NCBI GenBank assembly: GCA_016706275.1
Contig: JADJJY010000001.1
Location: 1,054,001 to 1,118,000 of the forward strand
DNA from: Chloracidobacterium sp.
GTDB taxonomy: Bacteria; Acidobacteriota; Blastocatellia; Pyrinomonadales; Pyrinomonadaceae
DNA length: 64,000 nt
Reading direction: 5' to 3'
The position numbers and the translations under genes were made by a program. Under the pieces are notes generated by a model, which was given only the letters and a program-made list of their open reading frames with translations, was not told the DNA's origin and did no database searches. Positions within the stretch are counted from its first letter, which is position 1. Every line of letters begins with the position of its first letter. Below are positions 17,083-24,867 of the stretch, piece by piece.

Positions 17083-18437
17083 TGTCAAAACAAAGGGTAA
17101 CTATCATTGGTGCCGGTCTTGCTGGCTCCCTACTTGCGATAAATCTTGCAAAACGCGGGATAGAAACGCACGTCTACGAATCGCGCCGCGATATGCGGCT
17201 ACAGGAAGTCGCAGCCGGACGTTCGATCAACCTTGCCCTGTCTGATCGCGGTATTGCTGCTTTGCGCGAGGTCGGCATGGACGAATACATGCTCGCCGAG
17301 GCGGTGCCAATGACCGGCCGTATGATCCACACTGTAACCGGCGAGCAAAAGCTCCTGCCCTACAGCGGCCGCGAGGGCGAATATATCAACTCGGTCTCAC
17401 GAGCCGGCCTCAATATCGCCCTGATCAACGAGGCCGATAAATACGACAACGTCAAATTTCATTTCAGCCAGCGATGCGTCTATTTTGATTGCGCGAGCGG
17501 CGAAGCCAAGTTTTCGAATGGGGAACGCGTCAAAAGTGATACGGTGATCGCGACCGATGGTGCGGGCTCGGCCGTCAGAAACGCAATGCTACACGGCGGC
17601 GTTGAACGTTTTGACTTTTCACAGATCTGGCTCGAACACGGCTATAAAGAACTGCACATTCCAGCGACGGCGGACGGCGGTTTTCGGCTCGAAAAAAATG
17701 CCCTACACATCTGGCCTCGGCATCAGTTCATGATGATCGCTCTGCCAAATTTTGACGGGAGTTTTACTTGTACGCTATTTCTGGCCCATAAGAATCCACC
17801 GGCTGACGCAGGCGGTTCTGCCTTTGCTGGCTTAGTAGACGAGCAGGCGGTTCGCGATTTTTTTAACCGCGAATTTCCCGACGCCGTTTCGCTGATGCCG
17901 ACGCTTACGACGGATTTCTTTGCCAACCCGACAGGAAATCTGGGTACGGTTAAATGCTTTCCTTGGAACGCAGGCGGCAAGGCTCTGCTTCTGGGCGATT
18001 CCGCGCACGCGGTCGTACCGTTCTACGGACAGGGAATGAACTGTGCTTTTGAGGACGTTCGGGTGCTGGACTCGCTCTTGTCAGACGGACCGGACGGCAA
18101 GTTCGATTGGCAATCTATTTACGAGAAATACGGCGAACTTAGAAAGATAAACACCGACGCCATCGCTGATATGGCGGAGGAAAATTTCTACGAAATGCGA
18201 GACCGCGTGGCTGATCCTGTATTCCAACGCAAACGCGAGCTCGAGACCAAACTCGAACAGACGTATCCCGACTATTTCTCAAAATATTCGATGGTCACAT
18301 TTCGCGAAGATCTGCCGTATTCGGTCGCGAAAGAGAAAGGAAATGTTCAAGACCAGACGCTGATGGAGATTTGCGAACACGTCGGAAACGTGGACGAATT
18401 AGATCTCGAGCGGATCTATCGACAGATCCTGCACTAG
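17082..18437 (+). CDS. kmo: Kynurenine 3-monooxygenase
   Basis: This 451-residue FAD-dependent aromatic hydroxylase converts kynurenine to 3-hydroxykynurenine using NADPH and oxygen. FAD motifs are GAGLAGS at 10-16, DG at 159-160 and GDSAHAVVPFYGQGMN at 305-320. The substrate-pocket segment GRSINLALSDRG at 46-57 is typical of KMO. The ATG overlaps the formate dehydrogenase stop by one base (TAATG), implying translational coupling. The family often has C-terminal membrane helices. Here the C terminus looks soluble. Confidence 0.96.
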   Translation: MSKQRVTIIGAGLAGSLLAINLAKRGIETHVYESRRDMRLQEVAAGRSINLALSDRGIAALREVGMDEYMLAEAVPMTGRMIHTVTGEQKLLPYSGREGEYINSVSRAGLNIALINEADKYDNVKFHFSQRCVYFDCASGEAKFSNGERVKSDTVIATDGAGSAVRNAMLHGGVERFDFSQIWLEHGYKELHIPATADGGFRLEKNALHIWPRHQFMMIALPNFDGSFTCTLFLAHKNPPADAGGSAFAGLVDEQAVRDFFNREFPDAVSLMPTLTTDFFANPTGNLGTVKCFPWNAGGKALLLGDSAHAVVPFYGQGMNCAFEDVRVLDSLLSDGPDGKFDWQSIYEKYGELRKINTDAIADMAEENFYEMRDRVADPVFQRKRELETKLEQTYPDYFSKYSMVTFREDLPYSVAKEKGNVQDQTLMEICEHVGNVDELDLERIYRQILH

Positions 18438-18447
18438 TGGTTGAGTT

Positions 18448-19200
18448 ATGATCGATCTAAATAAACTAGGTACGCAGATCGATATCTCGATCCCATTGCA
18501 ATTCAATGGGCCGCAGCCAAACGCTTACGGAGTTGAGACGGCGACGTCGAAGGCATGTGAGGCCGGCGACATTGTCGGCGATACGCGGTGTGGCGGCAGT
18601 GTTAATTTTGAGCAATACACGTTCATACCGCACTGTAACGGGACGCATATTGAGTGTGTCGGGCATATCACGGACGAGCGGATATCGGTGCTGGATTGTT
18701 TGACGGATGTGTTTTTGGCTGGGGTGCTCGTATCGGTCGATCCGGAGAACGTTGACGGCGGGGATCTGGTGATAACGTCCTCATCGCTGCAAGCAGCTAG
18801 TGTCGGCAAGGCTGCCGACACTCCGACAGCGTTGATCGTCCGCACGCTGCCTAATGATAATAGCAAGCTCACGGGTCAATATGATGAGGGAAATATTCCA
18901 CCATACTTTACGGCTGAAGCGATGGAATATATTGTCGAGTGCGGCTTCAAACACCTACTCGTTGATATGCCGTCGATCGACCGGATATTTGACGAAGGGA
19001 AACTAACGAATCACCGCATCTTTTGGAACGTGGAGCCGGGCTGTCGTGAGGTGAATGACGCGACGCGGATAAATAGCACAATTACAGAGCTTATTTATGT
19101 TCCGAATGAGGTTGCGGACGGGGAATATTTGTTAAACCTCCAGATCGCTCCGTTTGTTTCGGATTGCTCGCCGAGTCGGCCGGTTTTATTCACTACATAG
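18448..19200 (+). CDS. Cyclase-family hydrolase, putative kynurenine formamidase
   Basis: This 250-residue protein belongs to the cyclase family that includes KynB. The metal motif is present in divergent form: His62, His67, Glu69 and His73 in HCNGTHIECVGH, where KynB has HxGTHxDxPxH. Kynurenine formamidase hydrolyses N-formylkynurenine to kynurenine and formate. The position, ten bases after the monooxygenase gene and in the same operon as formate dehydrogenase, strongly supports this role. Because the motif is atypical (Glu for Asp, Val-Gly for the Pro segment), another cyclase-family substrate cannot be excluded. Confidence 0.75.
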   Translation: MIDLNKLGTQIDISIPLQFNGPQPNAYGVETATSKACEAGDIVGDTRCGGSVNFEQYTFIPHCNGTHIECVGHITDERISVLDCLTDVFLAGVLVSVDPENVDGGDLVITSSSLQAASVGKAADTPTALIVRTLPNDNSKLTGQYDEGNIPPYFTAEAMEYIVECGFKHLLVDMPSIDRIFDEGKLTNHRIFWNVEPGCREVNDATRINSTITELIYVPNEVADGEYLLNLQIAPFVSDCSPSRPVLFTT

Positions 19201-19259
19201 GAACATAGACCACATAGATATCGATTTCTTGCCTATGTGAACTATGTTCCTATGTGGTT
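19193..19259. repeat. Intergenic palindrome of CATAGGAACATAG words
   Basis: Left arm 19193-19217 and right arm 19232-19259 are imperfect inverted repeats containing ACATAGGAACATAG and its complement. The palindrome spans the gap between the formamidase stop and the truncated epimerase copy and could act as a bidirectional terminator or RNA hairpin. Confidence 0.8.
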
Positions 19260-19663
19260 CATTTTACCGCGTTTTCGATCGCTTCTTTCAGATTAGGATA
19301 CTTAAACTCAAACCCCGCATCCTCTAGACGTTTTGGCATCACCTTTGTGCTAGCCAGCAACAGAGCATCGCCCATTTCGCCGAAGATCATCGAGACAGCA
19401 AATTCCGGCAGCGGAAGAAATGTAGGTCGGTAAAGAACGTCGCCGAGCGTCTTGGTAAAGTCGTGATTTGTGACCGGATTCGGCGATACCGCATTGACGG
19501 CACCACGGATGTTTTCATTTTCTATGACGTAATTTATGACGGCGATCTCATCGTCCATTGAGATCCAGCTCATCCATTGCTTACCGCTGCCGACCACGCC
19601 GCCGACCTTGCGGACGATTGGCCGACTGCCGAATATTACGTGTAAAGATGTATCAGGTCCCAT
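19259..19663 (-). pseudogene. Truncated duplicate of the TIGR01777 epimerase 3' end
   Basis: The segment 19259-19606 aligns without gaps to 21866-22213, the 3' end of the intact epimerase gene, including identical blocks of 119 bases (19296-19414) and 83 bases (19524-19606). Homology stops abruptly at 19606. The upstream part of the frame (19607-19663) is unrelated. The copy lacks the N-terminal NAD(P)-binding half, so it is probably a non-functional relic of a duplication. The reading frame is still open and the differing bases are mostly silent or conservative, which suggests the duplication is recent or kept similar by gene conversion. Confidence 0.85.
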
Positions 19664-19732
19664 ATTCGCGGACTGTATTCGAAATCCCTAATTTGAGATA
19701 ATTCCGTCTTGGATCGGACTGAAAAGTAAATT

Positions 19733-21103
19733 ATGAGCTTACACGACAGATCAAGGAACGGTGAACCGTTGAAGTCGGTGCACATAACGAATTACTATCA
19801 CGAGTCGTCGGGCGGTGTGAAGACGAATTATGATCGCCTGCTTCAGGCGGCGGATCGGCACCGTCGCTATATTAGCCTGATCGTTCCGGGTGAGACGGAA
19901 GACGTCGTTAATGTAGGCGAATACGGCAAAATATACCACGTCGCGGCAAAGCCCGCGCCGATCTTTGATAAGCGATACAGGCTGATGTTGCCGTGGCATT
20001 TTTTGCTTGAGGATTCGCCGATCAGAAAGATCCTGCTCAAAGAAGAACCGGACATAATTGAGATCTACGATAATTATGCTCTAACGTATCTCGCCGGGAT
20101 GATCAGAACCGGTCATTTTTCCCAACTGAAGCGGCCGATGCTGGTCTATTTTACAGGCGAGCGATTCGACACGATATTTCAGACATTCGTCGTCGGGGGA
20201 AGATTTGGCAAGTGGTTTTCCAAACGACTGATGGGAAACTACAATCTGCCAATGTTTGACAACTATATTGCAAACTCGGATTTTGTTGCCGCCGAATTAT
20301 ACGAATCAGTCCGAGAGGCCGACAATCCGGGCCGGTCCAAGTGGTTTTTCGATAAATGCCGGAAGGTATTGAATGCTGCGACAACTCCATTTGAAGATCG
20401 GGTCGCGGTTTGCCCGCGTGGCGTTGATACTGAGTTTTTTACGCCGAATAGGCGTTCAGCAGAGGCCAGAAAGGAGATCTGCACTGCTGTAAACGTGCCT
20501 GAAACAGCCGTTCTCGTGCTCTCGTCGACAAGACTGTCGCCTGAGAAAAATGTAGAACTTTTACCGGAGATAATGGGCGAGCTTCTTAATGACACCAAAC
20601 ACGATTTCCGTTTTTTGGTCGCCGGAGCCGGCCCGAAAGAAGATTGGCTGAGGGATGAAACACTAAAGCGCTTTCCTGGAAAACTGGTACTGCTTGGCCA
20701 TCTCGAAAAGGACGCCTTGGCGGATCATTATGCCAATGCCGACGTCTTTGTTCACCCGAACCCGCGGGAACCTTTCGGCAATGTCGGATTGGAGGCAATG
20801 GCGTCCGGTGTGGCGATGGTCGTACCAAATTCGGGCGGATTAACGACCTATGCAAACGAATCGAACGCCTGGAATGTCCCGGCAACCGCCGCGGCGTTTG
20901 CAGTCGCAATACGCCAATCGGTGTCGAATCCGGAATTGAAGCTCAAGCGAACTGCCGAAGGTGTCATCACCGCGAACCGGTACAGTCAAACGGCGGCAAC
21001 GGACAACTTGCTTGAGTTGTATGACCGGATGTACGAGGATTTTGTCAACTCAGAATCTGCCCTGGCGGGCGACGAAGAAGCCGCAGTTGCCCCCGCTGTG
21101 TGA
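19733..21103 (+). CDS. Glycosyltransferase family 4
   Basis: This 456-residue GT-B fold glycosyltransferase has an N-terminal acceptor domain with the glycine-rich loop HESSGGVKTNYDRLL. Its C-terminal donor domain includes LSSTRLSPEKNVELLPE, VAGAGPKEDWL and the EX7E motif EPFGNVGLE (about residues 346-354). It transfers an NDP-sugar-derived residue in glycolipid, polysaccharide or protein glycosylation. The acceptor is unknown. It lies between two copies of the epimerase 3' end, with a convergent membrane-protein gene, so the pair may have arrived or moved as a unit. Confidence 0.85.
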   Translation: MSLHDRSRNGEPLKSVHITNYYHESSGGVKTNYDRLLQAADRHRRYISLIVPGETEDVVNVGEYGKIYHVAAKPAPIFDKRYRLMLPWHFLLEDSPIRKILLKEEPDIIEIYDNYALTYLAGMIRTGHFSQLKRPMLVYFTGERFDTIFQTFVVGGRFGKWFSKRLMGNYNLPMFDNYIANSDFVAAELYESVREADNPGRSKWFFDKCRKVLNAATTPFEDRVAVCPRGVDTEFFTPNRRSAEARKEICTAVNVPETAVLVLSSTRLSPEKNVELLPEIMGELLNDTKHDFRFLVAGAGPKEDWLRDETLKRFPGKLVLLGHLEKDALADHYANADVFVHPNPREPFGNVGLEAMASGVAMVVPNSGGLTTYANESNAWNVPATAAAFAVAIRQSVSNPELKLKRTAEGVITANRYSQTAATDNLLELYDRMYEDFVNSESALAGDEEAAVAPAV

Positions 21104-21127
21104 TTTGGAAGGCATGCCTTGGGGCGT

Positions 21128-21739
21128 TTACTGCGGATCCGATCTTTTGGACTTTCGACGGGTCCAAACCAAGGGAAAGGAGATAAACTCAAGTGCGATC
21201 CACGGCATGCGGCGGAGGTCGCGCCAAAGCGATTGGCGGCTCTCGTCCTTTACCAGCAGGGCCCCTCGACGCATCGCGAACAAATTAAAAACTGCTGAGA
21301 TCGCCGAGATCAAGACCGAAACAAAGATGGCCTTACCCTTGCCACTCACCCCGGTCTGACTATCATAAAAAGTCTGCACGACAAACTCTATACAGTGGCT
21401 GAATGCGGCAAGGACCAGCGGAACCGTTAAGACTGCGTGCCAAGGTGGCTCGACCCGACTAAACGATTGAATGATCGCTCCGTTGACGCCGCCAAATAAT
21501 ATTCGAGACGCAGATTGTAAAAGTGCGGCACCGATCGCCAGTTTGAGGCCGTCCTTTTTAAATAAGTAAGCGAAAAAGAAGATCGGAGCACGTAGGAGCG
21601 CGCTCAGAACAGCAGATTTCCAGTTCCACCGAAGTATAAGCATCCTGAACGGATGCCGCAGGAGTTGAGAAAGAACTTCGAAAACACGGGTAGGGGCGTC
21701 CGGCAAACCATTTTCGGCGATCGTGTTGGAACTAACCAT
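21128..21739 (-). CDS. Membrane protein of unknown function
   Basis: This 203-residue protein has several hydrophobic stretches (about residues 43-60, 66-85, 105-125 and 138-155) separated by basic loops, consistent with four transmembrane helices. No family motif is recognised. It converges with the glycosyltransferase gene, separated by 24 bases, and lies between the duplicated epimerase segments. A role in cell-envelope biosynthesis is possible from context only. Confidence 0.65.
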   Translation of the reverse strand: MVSSNTIAENGLPDAPTRVFEVLSQLLRHPFRMLILRWNWKSAVLSALLRAPIFFFAYLFKKDGLKLAIGAALLQSASRILFGGVNGAIIQSFSRVEPPWHAVLTVPLVLAAFSHCIEFVVQTFYDSQTGVSGKGKAIFVSVLISAISAVFNLFAMRRGALLVKDESRQSLWRDLRRMPWIALEFISFPLVWTRRKSKRSDPQ

Positions 21740-21865
21740 TTGCGTTCCTTGCCCCAGGGTCGCCCGTGGCGAGCCAAATTAGTTGAGTGACAAAATCAAT
21801 AGTTACTGTAGGAACCGGAACACGAGAGAACACTTTCATACATATAATGCGGTCGCCGTGGGCGT

Positions 21866-22759
21866 TTATTCCACCGCGTGTTCGATCGCGGCCTTTAGCT
21901 CCGGATACTTAAACTCAAACCCCGCATCCTCTAGACGTTTTGGCATCACCTTTGTGCTAGCCAGCAACAGAGCATCGCCCATTTCGCCGAAGATCATCGA
22001 GACAGCAAATTCCGGCAGCGGGAGGAATGTTGGCCTATACAATACGTCGCCGAGGGTTTTGGTGAAATCGTGATTTGTGACCGGATTCGGCGATACTGCG
22101 TTGACGGCTCCGCGGATGTTTTCATTTTCGATGACGTAATTTATGACGGCGATCTCATCGTCCATTGAGATCCAGCTCATCCATTGCTTACCGCTGCCGA
22201 CCACGCCGCCGACGCCCATTTTGAACGGGAGCAGCATCGTCGATAACGCTCCGCCATCTTTTGATAAAACGATACCGGTGCGGAGCAAGACGGTTCTAAT
22301 TCCAGCGTCTTCGGCACGGCGGGATTCGGCCTCCCACTCACGGCAAACGCCCGCCAGGAAATTGTCGCCCATGGCCGACGATTCGTTCACCTCTTCTTCG
22401 CCGCGTTCGCCGTAAAAACCGATGGCGGACGAAGCTACGAATGTATGCGGTTTCTTTTTGAGCTTAGACATCGCGTCAACGACATTACGCGTACCCAAAA
22501 TGCGGCTGTCGCGAATGGCTTTTTTCTTTTCGTCAGTCCAACGCAGGCCGCTGACGTTCTCACCGGCAAGATGGACGACGACATCGACGCCCTCGAGCTT
22601 TTCAGGGGTGGTAAACCCTTCCTCAATGCTCCATTGAATGTGTTTGTCGTCCGTCGGCTCTTTGCGCGAGGCAAGGAGGAGTTCGTAGCCCTTTTCGGTA
22701 AATGATTTCTGCAGCTCGGTGCCGACTAGCCCGCTGGCACCTGTAATGAGTACTTTCAT
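21866..22759 (-). CDS. TIGR01777 family NAD(P)-dependent epimerase
   Basis: This 297-residue extended SDR starts with the nucleotide-binding motif VLITGASGLVGTEL. It contains VVHLAGENV and the SSAIGFYG motif of the TIGR01777/YfcH group, and ends in the DUF1731-type tail (MSMDDE, NAVSPNPVTNHDFTKTLG, KVMPKRLEDAGFEFKYP). The substrate is unknown. YfcH-type proteins are widespread and linked only loosely to division. The last 348 bases are duplicated at 19259-19606. A palindrome lies just upstream of the start. Confidence 0.9.
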   Translation of the reverse strand: MKVLITGASGLVGTELQKSFTEKGYELLLASRKEPTDDKHIQWSIEEGFTTPEKLEGVDVVVHLAGENVSGLRWTDEKKKAIRDSRILGTRNVVDAMSKLKKKPHTFVASSAIGFYGERGEEEVNESSAMGDNFLAGVCREWEAESRRAEDAGIRTVLLRTGIVLSKDGGALSTMLLPFKMGVGGVVGSGKQWMSWISMDDEIAVINYVIENENIRGAVNAVSPNPVTNHDFTKTLGDVLYRPTFLPLPEFAVSMIFGEMGDALLLASTKVMPKRLEDAGFEFKYPELKAAIEHAVE

Positions 22760-22770
22760 AAGAGTTATTT

Positions 22771-22844
22771 AACCACAGATGAACACAGATGGACACGGAT
22801 CGATCGGCTTTGCAAATCAGTGTTTATCTGTGTCATTTGTGGCT
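22771..22844. repeat. Intergenic palindrome of ACCACAGATGAACACAGAT type
   Basis: Left arm 22771-22800 and right arm 22816-22844 are inverted repeats built from (A)CACAGAT words. The right arm shares an exact 21-base block (22822-22842) in reverse complement with the palindrome at 60408, so this is a dispersed family rather than a single terminator. Confidence 0.85.
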
Positions 22845-23202
22845 AATTTTCCTTCTTTCTTAGTTCGTCGTGGATAAATTTGGTCATCAGATCGAGTTCG
22901 CGTTTCGTTAACTGGTCGCGAAACGGCGTCATGCCGTTGCCGCCTTCGGAGAGTTGTTTGTAGATCTCGGCTTCGGTCCTAAATTTTAGCTGACCCTCGC
23001 GCATATTCGGCACGACCTTGCCGTCCGGGAGCGTCCTGCCCTCGCCCTCGGGGCCGTGACAGATCGCGCAATGCTGGCGAAACATCGACGCGGCGTAGTC
23101 CTTGCTGTTGGCGATGGAATAACGCGGGGGTTTGGACGAAAAACAGGATGCTATGCCGAAGATGGCAAAAATTATAAGGATGAGCAGTTTTGCACGAAAC
23201 AT
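22843..23202 (-). CDS. Mono-haem cytochrome c lipoprotein
   Basis: This 119-residue protein has a lipoprotein signal (IFGIASC) and one haem attachment motif CAICH near residue 45. The HGPEGEGRTLPDGKVVPNM region and MTPFRDQLT provide candidate axial Met ligands. This is the pattern of small class I (cbb3 or C-type) electron carriers anchored in the membrane. It follows the acyl-CoA synthetase gene on the same strand, with a short GCAAAG-rich repeat between. Confidence 0.88.
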   Translation of the reverse strand: MFRAKLLILIIFAIFGIASCFSSKPPRYSIANSKDYAASMFRQHCAICHGPEGEGRTLPDGKVVPNMREGQLKFRTEAEIYKQLSEGGNGMTPFRDQLTKRELDLMTKFIHDELRKKEN

Positions 23203-23243
23203 CTATACGAGAAGTTTTACGCAAAGCCGCTGAGAACGCAAAG

Positions 23244-24842
23244 CTAGGCTTTTGCTACTTCTTCTTTTAACGCCCGTTTGAATATCTTCCCGGTGTTACC
23301 GATAGGCAGGGCGTCGCGGAATTCAACCTTTCGCGGGTATTTGTTGGCGGCGATCTGGTCGCGGCACCAGGCGATGAACTCTTCTTCGGTCAGCTCGTGG
23401 CCTTGATTTAGGACGACGAAAGCTTTTACTTCTTCGCCGAGGCGGTCGTCAGGGACGCCGATGACGGCGACGAGTGAAACCGCCGGGTGCGTTATGATGA
23501 CTTCTTCGAGCTGACGCGGATAGACGTTGTAGCCGCCGCGGAGGATCATGTCTTTTTTGCGGTCGACGATGGCGAGATAGCCTTCTTCGTCCATGATGCC
23601 GATGTCGCCTGTGTGAAACCAGCCGCTGCGAAAGGCTTCGGCCGTCGCCTCGGGGCGTTTGTAATAGCCTTTCATCACGTTGGTCCCGCGGATGACGATC
23701 TCACCACGCTCACCGCGAGGGACCTCATTGTCTTCGTCATCGAAACACTTGACCTCGACGCCGAAGATCGGCTGGCCGACTGTGCCGGGTTTCGACGGCC
23801 GTTCAAAATGATTGGTCGTCGCGAGGGGAGACGTTTCGGAAAGCCCGTAGCCTTCCATCACCCGAACGCCGAATTTCTCCTGAAACTCCTGCATCAGGTT
23901 GACCGGCATTGGGGCACCGCCGGATGTGCAGACCTTCATATTGTCGGGGATTTGGCTGATATCGTAATTGTTTTCTTTGACGTACTGCAGTAAGGCCCAA
24001 TACATCGTCGGTACGCCGACCCAGAAATTGACCTTTTCGGTCAGCATCGTATCAAGCGTTGCCCGCGGCTCGAATCGCGGGAGCAGCACTACTCGGTTGC
24101 CGCCATAAAGCTGAGTGTTCATCTGCACCGTCTGTCCGGTCGTGTGAAACAGCGGCAGCGTTATCAGACAAGTCTTTTGCTGTTGATCAGTGAAATCCAG
24201 CAACGGCATGTGGATGCTGTACGTCGTGACACAGTTTGACCAGAGATTTAGGTGCGTGAGCTCCGCACCCTTTGGCTGTCCGGTCGTGCCCGATGTGTAC
24301 AGGATCGCGCAAGTATCGTCGGGAGCGGTGGGATAGATCTCAAATTCCTCAGACTTATCGAAAGTGATCTGTGTCAGCGTTTTATGCTCCTCAAGCGGCG
24401 AAGGAGCGATCATATCCGCCGTCATAATGATCAAATGCTCGCAACTCTCGACCGCGTCAAACGCCGCTTTGGTCGAGATGAGCATCGGCAGCTCGGGCGT
24501 GCCTTCGAAAACGAAGACCGCCTTAGCGTCGGAATCGCGGAGATGATATTCGATCTCAGCTGCCTTGAACAAAACACAGATCGGCACGACCGCAGCACCG
24601 GCTTTCATAATCCCGTAATAGACTACGGGGAAATACGGGATGTTAATGCAATTGAGCGCGACCTTGTCGCCGTGGCCGATGCCCATCTCAACCAGCGCAT
24701 TGGCGACGCGGTTCGACAGTTTGTCGAGTTCGTCGTACGTTAGGCGGACATTATCCCAGACGATCGCTTCTTTTTGCGGAGCAAGGCCCGCATGGTGCGA
24801 AACTATCGACGCCAGATTAAGAATTGTGGCGGTGCCATTCAT
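23244..24842 (-). CDS. AMP-forming acyl-CoA synthetase
   Basis: This 532-residue adenylate-forming enzyme activates a carboxylic acid, probably a fatty acid, to its CoA thioester. It has the ATP loop YTSGTTGQPKGAEL (about residues 181-194), the motif GYGLSETSP, the hinge GWFHTGDIG...DRKKDMILRGGYNVYP and the catalytic lysine in GNTGKIFKRAL. The pattern fits long- or medium-chain ligases (FadD-like). Chain length cannot be fixed from the sequence. It lies 25 bases downstream of nadB on the same strand. Confidence 0.88.
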   Translation of the reverse strand: MNGTATILNLASIVSHHAGLAPQKEAIVWDNVRLTYDELDKLSNRVANALVEMGIGHGDKVALNCINIPYFPVVYYGIMKAGAAVVPICVLFKAAEIEYHLRDSDAKAVFVFEGTPELPMLISTKAAFDAVESCEHLIIMTADMIAPSPLEEHKTLTQITFDKSEEFEIYPTAPDDTCAILYTSGTTGQPKGAELTHLNLWSNCVTTYSIHMPLLDFTDQQQKTCLITLPLFHTTGQTVQMNTQLYGGNRVVLLPRFEPRATLDTMLTEKVNFWVGVPTMYWALLQYVKENNYDISQIPDNMKVCTSGGAPMPVNLMQEFQEKFGVRVMEGYGLSETSPLATTNHFERPSKPGTVGQPIFGVEVKCFDDEDNEVPRGERGEIVIRGTNVMKGYYKRPEATAEAFRSGWFHTGDIGIMDEEGYLAIVDRKKDMILRGGYNVYPRQLEEVIITHPAVSLVAVIGVPDDRLGEEVKAFVVLNQGHELTEEEFIAWCRDQIAANKYPRKVEFRDALPIGNTGKIFKRALKEEVAKA

Positions 24843-24867
24843 AAGTTAAGTGGTTAGAAACACCTTA

